Position numbers and translations under genes: made by a program. Below the pieces are notes generated by a model. It was not told the DNA's origin, did no database searches, and worked only from the letters and a program-made list of their open reading frames with translations. 14,713 bases of DNA from JAAFIP01 sp031390175 (GTDB lineage: Bacteria > Pseudomonadota > Gammaproteobacteria > Burkholderiales > Burkholderiaceae_C), in the NCBI GenBank assembly GCA_031390175.1, contig JANMTF010000334.1:1-14713 (forward strand), in the 5' to 3' direction. Within the stretch, counting starts at the first letter, position 1. Each line of letters starts with the position of its first letter. Shown here in pieces: positions 7,036-12,441 of the stretch.

Positions 7036-10000
7036 TTACTGCCCAGTGGCGGTGACGTTGCAGTTAGCCACCACGGTCACGCTGCTGTTGGCAGGAAAGG
7101 TGGCTATCGTCTCGCCAGCCGCGAAGAAGTTGGTGCTGCCTACGGGTACCACCGTGCCTTGCGGCAACATGCTGCTGGGGCAGGAGGCCAACGGGGTGCC
7201 TGTGGTGGCCACACAACTGATCGTGGTGCAGCTCAGCCCGGCAGAGGAGGTATCTTTCACGACTGCCCCGTTCGCAGGCGATGGCCCCAGATTGCCGAAG
7301 GTGATGGTATAGCTGGTGCTGTTGCCCGCCACTAAGGTCGCCGTGCCATTGGTTTTGCTAGCAGTCAGGTTGGCCATCAGACCAATGTTGACGGCGGTTG
7401 CGCCTGAATTTGCCGAACTGGCTGGAGAGCTGGCACGGGTGTAGTTGTCGTAGGTGGGCGGTGAGACCGGCACAGCGGCACCGACCAGCACCACAAAGGT
7501 GATGCTGGCACTAGCTCCTGGCCCCAGAGTTTGCGAGCCGAAGTTCCAGGCCACCTCTTCCTGGTTGTTCAAGTTCGGGTTGGTCAGCGCTGAGTTGTAT
7601 GGCGCTTGGGTGGGTGGGCGGTTGACTACGGGCACCACGCTGGTCATACCTACGATGCTGCTGGTACTGACATAGCTAAAACGGGTCGCCACGTTGTCAG
7701 TGGGGCCGCTGGTGGGCAGCCAGTCATACACGGTGATGGTTTGGGCGGCAGTGGTCCCGGTGTTGCTCACGGTGATGGTGTAGGACAAGGTAGCGCCGGG
7801 GGCGGCTGCCGTAGCGTTGGCGGTTTTGACTATCTGTAGCACCGGCTGCGCAACTACGTTGACTTGGATATCGCTGGACGACGATGGGACACCGGCAGCG
7901 CTCAGACCTGCGGTGTTCACCACAATGGCGCCCACGGCGGCGTTGGTTTGCACCTCCAGCTTCAGGGTGCCGGTTTGCCCGGCAGCCAGCGTAGTGGCCG
8001 GAAAGCTGAACGTACTGCGCGTGCTGGGGCATACCCCTGCCGCCGTCGCAGGCGGGTTGGGTGCGGGCAACGGGATGGGGCCAGCGATGATCTGGATGTT
8101 GCTCACCGCGTTGGCCGCCGTTTGGCAGGCCAGCGTATCACTCAAAATAGCGTTGGCAATGGGTGCTGCGCCCGTGTTGGCGTAGTCAATGCGGTAGCGG
8201 ATTTTGGCGTTAGGCGGCACGCTGCCGCCCGGGCCAATGACCACGCAGCTGGCACCGACAAAATAGCACTCGATGGTTTTGGTGACCGACAGGGGCGAGA
8301 TGACCAGCACGGGGGCCGTGTTGGGTATGTCCGAGCGGCCCGAGCCACCGCCCGCATACTGCACCACGGCGCTGTTGTAGTAGGGCGTGGCCGATGCCGA
8401 TACGCTGATGCCTACGTTGACGGTGTAGGTCAAGGTGATGATCCCGTTTGGTAGCAAGGTGGAGGTACCTAGACTCCAGTTGATTTGCTGCGAGTTGCTG
8501 GCCACGGGCGACGCATCGTAAGGCGCGAGCGTGGGCGGCACCACGGTGTTGCTGACGGGGGGCAAAGTCGCGCTACTGCCTGCCGACACTGCCACCACCA
8601 CTGGCACAGCAGCGTTCAAACTAAATCGGGTATCGGGATTGGCCGCACCGCCCAGGCTGGGCAATATGTCTGCCAGAGTAATAGCGGTGGCGTTGGCGGT
8701 ACCAAGGTTGGTCACCACAATGGAGTATGAGGTGGTTCCCCCAGGCACCGCAGTGGCGGCAGTGGCTACTTTGGTGATCGCTAGGTTGGGCACTGCACCC
8801 ACATTCGAGTTGGCATTCGAAGTAACGCCAACGGGCACCTCGCTGCTGGCAAGTTTGGCCGTGTTGATCAGTAAGCTGCCCGCAGTAGCGTTGTTTTGCA
8901 CATCCATGTCGATGCTGCCCCCGGCACCAGCTGCCAAAGTGGCCAGCGTTGGGAAGGTTACCGTGCTGCGGGTATCGGGCGTGGTGGTGCAGTCGCCCGC
9001 CGCAGTCACGGGCGGGTTGGGCGATGGCAAGGCCACCGGGCCACTGACGATGGTGATGTTGCTGGCGGCGTTGGCCGCCGTGTGGCAAGGCAGCACATCT
9101 TGCAGCACCACGTTGGTCTGCGGCAAAACCCCCGAGTTAAGGTAGGTGATGCGGTACCTGACTTTGGAGTTCGCCGGGACAAAAGAGCCGTCAGAGGCCA
9201 CACACACGTTGAGCGCGTTGTACACGCAGACCACCGATTTTTGCACCAGCAGGTTGGAGTTGTTGTCAGCCACGCTGGGCACATGGTAACGCCACACGTT
9301 GTCTTGGCCGTTATTGGCATCGCCTGCATCACCGCCAAACACTTCTGAGCTGTTGACAATGCCACTGGTGGGCACGGGCGCGGTAATGCGCAGACTGATT
9401 TTGACGTAACGAATCTCCCCGACTACTAATTTACCCACAGCCCAACGCACGGCATTGGTGCCCGCGGGCAGGGGGTTGCTGTTGGACAGGTTGTATCCAA
9501 TGCTGGTGGGCAGGCCACCGACTGCAGTGGTGCTGGCATCGGCAGCAATGGCGGGGCCGTTGCTGTTATTGCCAATGCGCGAGCCTGCATAGGCAATACG
9601 CTGCCATGGGCCCACGCTGGCAGTGTTGTCCAGCGTATAGCCGGTTTGCGGGCCAGCGACAACAGAACCCGAGTTGTACGGTGATGCACCTCGGCCAGTG
9701 GTGTTAATGGAGGCCGCTGTAGAGGCGGGTGCGGTCAATGCAGCCACGGCTGCAGGAGTCGAGCCAAATGCATTGGTTTGGTTGGCATCCCACAAGTTGT
9801 GGGTGGTGGCGCGGGCTTGCCCAATGATGGGGTTGAGTTGGCCTTCGGCGGTGGGGGAAATGTCATAGCCATTGACACCCTGCAAAATCCGCGTGGGAAG
9901 TGCAGGAAACACCGCTGTGCGCGGATCACTGGAAAAGAAAATGCCAGTATCAGCATGCAGCTCGGTCAGGCGGGCGTTGCAGTTGTTGGTAAACCCGGCA

Positions 10001-10455
10001 GCAGCGCACCGACCTGTCGTATCGTAGGCCGCTGTGGCAAAAGGCGCGAGATAGGTTTTTTGTCCTTGATTGCCCCATCCCAGATCTATTCCACCTGGAA
10101 ACGAGGGAGGAATGTTATAAAAATTGCCCAAGCTGTCTTTGGCCACAATCGCCGCACCCACCACCTCGGTACCCGGTGGAATGTAGTCGGTAATGTAGCC
10201 CGCCACCCCCACGAGGGCGTTGTTGGCTACCGGCGAAAACTGAATGATGTACGACACCACATCCCCCACCTGCAAGCCCGGCGTGCCCGAGCCTGCGCGC
10301 GCAAGCAGCAAACTCACGGTCTCAGGCGCTAACGACTTGGTGGTTTGCACCTGCCCCACGCTATGGGCCAAGGCTACAGAAATGCTAACGGCACCCGCTA
10401 ACAACAGGCCACAACGCGCAAGCGCCGGGATAGTGTCTTTAACGTGCCATTTCAT
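7036..10455 (-). CDS. Large secreted DUF11-repeat surface protein, 1139 aa
   Basis: The product has a signal peptide (residues 1-30, cleavage after VALA) and a long N-terminal region (31-400) with W/Y/G-rich blocks unlike the rest. Two composite modules follow (401-720 and 721-1027). Each starts with a xLxVxKxxxC block and a second cysteine within 7-9 residues, then an RYRIxYxNxG DUF11-type strand, a cysteine pair around the LPC/LAC-(H/Q)TAANA block, and a second DUF11-like half starting (L/Q)xIxKxATA. The protein ends with a 112-residue module (1028-1139) like that of the neighbouring 579-aa protein. Two of the repeated KxxxxxxxG...YxIxxxNxG strands are standard DUF11. No transmembrane tail, lipobox, sorting signal or outer-membrane barrel is found after the signal peptide. 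The ATG at 10455 has only a weak AGAAAG upstream but gives a good signal peptide. I infer a cell-surface or secreted structural role, possibly adhesion; no specific function is known. Confidence 0.88.
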   Translation of the reverse strand: MKWHVKDTIPALARCGLLLAGAVSISVALAHSVGQVQTTKSLAPETVSLLLARAGSGTPGLQVGDVVSYIIQFSPVANNALVGVAGYITDYIPPGTEVVGAAIVAKDSLGNFYNIPPSFPGGIDLGWGNQGQKTYLAPFATAAYDTTGRCAAAGFTNNCNARLTELHADTGIFFSSDPRTAVFPALPTRILQGVNGYDISPTAEGQLNPIIGQARATTHNLWDANQTNAFGSTPAAVAALTAPASTAASINTTGRGASPYNSGSVVAGPQTGYTLDNTASVGPWQRIAYAGSRIGNNSNGPAIAADASTTAVGGLPTSIGYNLSNSNPLPAGTNAVRWAVGKLVVGEIRYVKISLRITAPVPTSGIVNSSEVFGGDAGDANNGQDNVWRYHVPSVADNNSNLLVQKSVVCVYNALNVCVASDGSFVPANSKVRYRITYLNSGVLPQTNVVLQDVLPCHTAANAASNITIVSGPVALPSPNPPVTAAGDCTTTPDTRSTVTFPTLATLAAGAGGSIDMDVQNNATAGSLLINTAKLASSEVPVGVTSNANSNVGAVPNLAITKVATAATAVPGGTTSYSIVVTNLGTANATAITLADILPSLGGAANPDTRFSLNAAVPVVVAVSAGSSATLPPVSNTVVPPTLAPYDASPVASNSQQINWSLGTSTLLPNGIITLTYTVNVGISVSASATPYYNSAVVQYAGGGSGRSDIPNTAPVLVISPLSVTKTIECYFVGASCVVIGPGGSVPPNAKIRYRIDYANTGAAPIANAILSDTLACQTAANAVSNIQIIAGPIPLPAPNPPATAAGVCPSTRSTFSFPATTLAAGQTGTLKLEVQTNAAVGAIVVNTAGLSAAGVPSSSSDIQVNVVAQPVLQIVKTANATAAAPGATLSYTITVSNTGTTAAQTITVYDWLPTSGPTDNVATRFSYVSTSSIVGMTSVVPVVNRPPTQAPYNSALTNPNLNNQEEVAWNFGSQTLGPGASASITFVVLVGAAVPVSPPTYDNYTRASSPASSANSGATAVNIGLMANLTASKTNGTATLVAGNSTSYTITFGNLGPSPANGAVVKDTSSAGLSCTTISCVATTGTPLASCPSSMLPQGTVVPVGSTNFFAAGETIATFPANSSVTVVANCNVTATGQ
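7039..7374 (-). repeat. Shared C-terminal module, copy in the 1139-aa protein
   Basis: This codes for residues 1028-1139 (ANLTASKTNG to NCNVTATGQ). It is the partner of 5121-5450, with two extra residues (TP in the TTGTPLASC loop). Blocks such as NGAVVKD, CPSS, LPQGT, GSTNFF, GETI, TFPANS and NCNVTATGQ are the same in both. Confidence 0.85.
7375..8295 (-). repeat. Composite DUF11 super-module 2 in the 1139-aa protein
   Basis: This codes for residues 721-1027. It matches super-module 1 in block order: PLSVTKTIEC, VPPNAKIRYRIDYANTG, LACQTAANAVSNIQI, GPIPLPAPNPPATAAG, then QIVKTANATAAAPG, ending in a THYDNYTR-like segment (PPTYDNYTR). Similarity is at protein level and clearly older than the repeat in the 579-aa protein. 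Confidence 0.75.
8296..9255 (-). repeat. Composite DUF11 super-module 1 in the 1139-aa protein
   Basis: This codes for residues 401-720, with matching blocks NLLVQKSVVC, VPANSKVRYRITYLNSG, LPCHTAANAASNITI, GPVALPSPNPPVTAAG and AITKVATAATAVPG. The pairing with super-module 2 shows that the protein grew by duplicating a unit of about 300-320 residues rather than single DUF11 domains. Confidence 0.75.
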
Positions 10456-10613
10456 GTTCTATACTTTCTAATTAAGTAAAGTATTTTAACAAAACGCACT
10501 GATTAAGTGCATTTACTTACTTCGCATTTGATTCGCACACCTTTGTTTCCCAATGGGAGCATATGCGCACGTCAACATGCAAATGGATTACCGCGACACG
10601 TATACCCGCTCTC

Positions 10614-10631
10614 ACCGCTGAAAGCAGCGGT
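10614..10631. other. GC-rich hairpin upstream of the 1139-aa gene
   Basis: A perfect 7-bp stem ACCGCTG / CAGCGGT closes a four-base AAAG loop. No T-run follows on either strand, so it is not a standard terminator. It lies about 160 bp upstream of the ATG at 10455 and could be part of a structured 5' leader if transcription starts further upstream. Confidence 0.45.
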
Positions 10632-10642
10632 TTCAGACCGTC

Positions 10643-10679
10643 GTTCACATACGTAGGCAGTCATTCTGAAAATGTGAAC
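10643..10679. promoter_or_regulatory. Spaced dyad GTTCACAT - N21 - ATGTGAAC
   Basis: Perfect 8-bp arms at 10643-10650 and 10672-10679 are separated by 21 bp. A regulator bound to two half-sites two to three helical turns apart, or an RNA hairpin, could explain it. I match it to no known operator. Confidence 0.3.
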
Positions 10680-10905
10680 ACAGCGCGCAAAAGTTGCTTG
10701 CGGTGAAAACCGGTGCATGTTCTGGCGCGGCATGTGAGCGCCCCAGGAGATGTCTTGACATATGCCGGCTTGGCTATCGCTTGCGCAGCAAGGCTTGCGG
10801 AATGCGTAAAGCAATTTGCTGCGATGCAGCATGCTGGAAATCAATATTTTATTTTTTTACTATCTATGAAATGAATTTAATTTATTAGTTAAATAATGCA
10901 CGTTA

Positions 10906-10925
10906 TTAGCTTAAATATAAGCTAA
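10906..10925. promoter_or_regulatory. AT-rich palindrome TTAGCTTA-AATA-TAAGCTAA
   Basis: Perfect 8-bp arms flank a 4-bp spacer in the middle of a very AT-rich block. The form is typical of a homodimeric repressor or activator site. It lies about 450 bp upstream of the 1139-aa gene and is not assigned to any regulator. Confidence 0.35.
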
Positions 10926-10995
10926 ATTTTATTAAATACATAAAATTATGCGAATTTATGCACCTCGGGCAGAGTTTGGAAGCTCGCAAGATCCG

Positions 10996-11030
10996 AAAAC
11001 ACCTCAAAAAGTGCTGTTTTGAGGTGTTTT
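10996..11030 (-). terminator. Terminator downstream of modA
   Basis: A perfect 14-bp inverted repeat, AAAACACCTCAAAA (10996-11009) and TTTTGAGGTGTTTT (11017-11030), with a 7-nt loop. It starts about 150 bp after the modA stop at 11183. On the minus strand the stem ends in GTGTTTTCGG, and on the plus strand in GTGTTTTTAA, so it can act both ways. It would stop modA transcripts before the DUF11 genes. Confidence 0.75.
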
Positions 11031-11051
11031 TAAGATACTAATAGATCTGCA

Positions 11052-11094
11052 GCCCTTTAGAATGATGCGGTAGCAGCTACTGTATATGTAGCGC
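11052..11094. repeat. Dispersed AGCAGCTA repeat, copy D, intergenic
   Basis: The sequence GCCCTTTAG, then ATGCGGTAGCAGCTAC, then TGTATATGTAGCGC aligns gap-free with copy B and shares a 15-mer with copy A. It sits between the modA stop (11183) and the terminator (10996-11030), i.e. in the modA 3' untranslated region. Confidence 0.75.
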
Positions 11095-11182
11095 GTATAA
11101 ACTGCTCAGCAGGTACTTTTAGCTAGCCCTGCAGGCAAATGCATGTCCTCGCATGCTGCTGGCTCTGAGATTGACCTGTCCT

Positions 11183-12070
11183 TCAAGCCACCCCAAAGCC
11201 CATGCTCAGTAACCGCTTGCGCACAGCTTCAGTTTGCAGGTAGGCATACAGCTGCTGCGCCTGGGGGCGGGCAGTTTTCAGCAATACCATGCGTTGGCGC
11301 AGTGGGGTGTGCAGATGCGTGGGTACGGGAGTATGGCGGGTACTGGCGGCTACCTCGGGTGCAATAGCCAGCGCCAGCGCGGTGATCCCAGCCTGCGCCG
11401 CACCGGTGGCCACAAACTGGGTGGCTTGGGCAATGTTCTCGCCCAGTACCAGCCGCGCCTGGGCGCTGTGCCACAGCCCCATGGCTATCAGGGCTTCTTT
11501 GGCGGCACGGCCGTAGGGCGCGTGCTCAGGGTTGGCAATGGCAAATTTGGCAATGCTGGGTTTGGTTTTGTGTGCACCACTGGCCTCACCACTTAGCGCA
11601 CGGCCCAAGGCTTTGTGCACCGCGCTCCAATCACCTTCTGTGGACACCCCAGCATCCAAGGCACGCGGCACGATCAGCGCCAGGCGGCCTATGGCGTACA
11701 CCACGCCTTGGTCTTTGGTCAGGCCTTTGTCCGCTAGCTGGGCCACCAGCGCTTCGTCTGCTGACATAAACAAATCTGTTGGCAAACCCTGCGCTATCTG
11801 CCGCGCAAACTGACCGGATGAACCATAAGTGGCCACCACCGGCAGGCCCGTCTCACCTTGGAATTGGTTAAGCACGTCAGCAAGCGCAAACTTCAGATCG
11901 CTGGCAGCACTCACACGAATCTGTTGCATCAGTGGCGCAGGCAGACTTTGCGCATGCAAAGAAGGCACCAGTGGGTACGCAGCCATCAAGCCTGAGCCCA
12001 GGCCCATCCACCCCAAGCCCCGCCCCGCCGCGCAGGCCAGTGACCCGTTTACCAAACCCCGTCTGCGCAT
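11183..12070 (-). CDS. modA: Molybdate ABC transporter substrate-binding protein ModA
   Basis: ModA is the periplasmic protein that captures molybdate and delivers it to ModBC. The 295-residue protein has a signal peptide (1-40, cleavage after LHA) that begins MRRRG, with a twin arginine that could direct Tat export. The mature part shows the family blocks: VSAASDL at 53-59, TYGSSGQFARQI at 81-92, PTDLFMSADEA at 97-107, ANPEHAPYGRAAKEAL at 179-194 and a C-terminal LYAYLQTEAVRKRLLSMGFG. The two oxyanion-contacting serines are likely those of SAAS and GSS. The Tyr expected in the AGIVY-type motif is replaced here by AGITALAL (227-234). The ATG at 12070 is chosen for its strong Shine-Dalgarno (AAGGTGA, about 4-6 nt upstream); the frame is open 51 codons further but not coding-like. 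It is far from modBC, separated by two DUF11 genes. Confidence 0.88.
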   Translation of the reverse strand: MRRRGLVNGSLACAAGRGLGWMGLGSGLMAAYPLVPSLHAQSLPAPLMQQIRVSAASDLKFALADVLNQFQGETGLPVVATYGSSGQFARQIAQGLPTDLFMSADEALVAQLADKGLTKDQGVVYAIGRLALIVPRALDAGVSTEGDWSAVHKALGRALSGEASGAHKTKPSIAKFAIANPEHAPYGRAAKEALIAMGLWHSAQARLVLGENIAQATQFVATGAAQAGITALALAIAPEVAASTRHTPVPTHLHTPLRQRMVLLKTARPQAQQLYAYLQTEAVRKRLLSMGFGVA

Positions 12071-12123
12071 GCTGTCACCTTCTTTTGCATCTGTTGCTGT
12101 CCGGCCCAAGTTCCAGCATAACC

Positions 12124-12142
12124 CTATGCAAGGATTGCATAG
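12124..12142. promoter_or_regulatory. Candidate modA operator CTATGCAA-GGA-TTGCATAG
   Basis: A perfect 8-bp inverted repeat with a 3-bp spacer, 53 bp upstream of the modA ATG, is well placed to overlap the modA promoter (a TATGCT on the minus strand begins inside the left flank). ModE represses mod operons from a dyad with TAT-containing arms (the E. coli form is CGTTATAT...ATATAACG); the resemblance here is partial. An operator role is likely from position; the ModE assignment is an inference. Confidence 0.45.
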
Positions 12143-12149
12143 CTTTGCG

Positions 12150-12169
12150 TGGTAACTGCATGGTAACTG
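12150..12169. repeat. Tandem TGGTAACTG pair, 11-bp period
   Basis: TGGTAACTG occurs at 12150-12158 and again at 12161-12169, a spacing of 11 bp, close to one helical turn. It lies 8 bp from the dyad at 12124-12142, upstream of modA. Such in-phase direct repeats can be activator half-sites, but no protein is assigned. Confidence 0.35.
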
Positions 12170-12441
12170 ACAGCCTGCCTTCTTAAAATTGAGGGCTCCA
12201 GCCGACCACGGACTGGCCACCACCTACGCTAGCATGGCCACCGCCTGCATCGCTGCCTGTAGTGTCCACCGTCTTGCTCCACCTTTTGGCAAGTCCCGCG
12301 CACAGGCCCGTTGTACCCACAGTTTGTATTGTGACCGTGTTGATAACGCCTGATTCCACAAAGGCGATGCGCGCCTTGGCTACCTTCTAGCTGATGCACG
12401 CTCCTTTGTGAAACCAGGTTTTTACTTTAGGAGCTACTTCT

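Larger units (their letters stand above)
10456..11182. other. 727-bp gene-free region upstream of the 1139-aa gene
   Basis: No convincing gene is present: the short frames here are Cys/Arg-rich, overlap in several phases and lack ribosome binding sites. The region holds the likely promoter of the 1139-aa gene (AT-rich 10457-10520, with nested inverted repeats AAGTAAA...TTTACTT at 10474-10480/10512-10518 and GCACT-GATTA-AGTGC at 10496-10510). Further upstream are a hairpin (10614-10631), a spaced dyad (10643-10679), a very AT-rich block (about 10840-10965), the terminator (10996-11030), and repeat copy D (11052-11094). It is unusually rich in symmetry for a gap of this size. Confidence 0.6.
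12071..12441. promoter_or_regulatory. Divergent control region, modA / pckG
   Basis: This 371-bp gap between two divergent starts must hold both promoters. Near modA there is a dyad (12124-12142) and an 11-bp-period direct repeat (12150-12169). Near pckG there is a hairpin AAGGCG-ATGCG-CGCCTT (12361-12377), about 65 bp before the ATG. A TAAAAT (12184-12189) is a possible -10 toward pckG, but no good -35 sits at the right distance. I cannot name a promoter with confidence. Confidence 0.5.

Noticed and set aside
10396..10415. Possible lipoprotein signal in the 1139-aa protein (C15)
   Set aside because: The cysteine sits before, not after, the hydrophobic core, and LARC is not a good lipobox; an ordinary signal peptide ending VALA fits better.
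10750..10759. TTGACA-like -35 box at TGTCTTGACA
   Set aside because: No acceptable -10 lies 16-18 bp downstream and no plus-strand gene follows.
10560..10800. Riboswitch in the leader of the 1139-aa gene
   Set aside because: I looked for the conserved core of the cyclic di-GMP-I type on the minus strand and did not find it; the hairpins alone do not define a known class.
10572..10844. 90-codon minus-strand frame in the gene-free region
   Set aside because: Cys/Arg-rich with no ribosome binding site, spans two inverted repeats, and resembles no known protein.
5118..11182. CRISPR array or phage-like repeats
   Set aside because: The repeats are protein-coding DUF11 units of 381 bp or more, with no short regular repeat-spacer pattern and no cas or phage genes.
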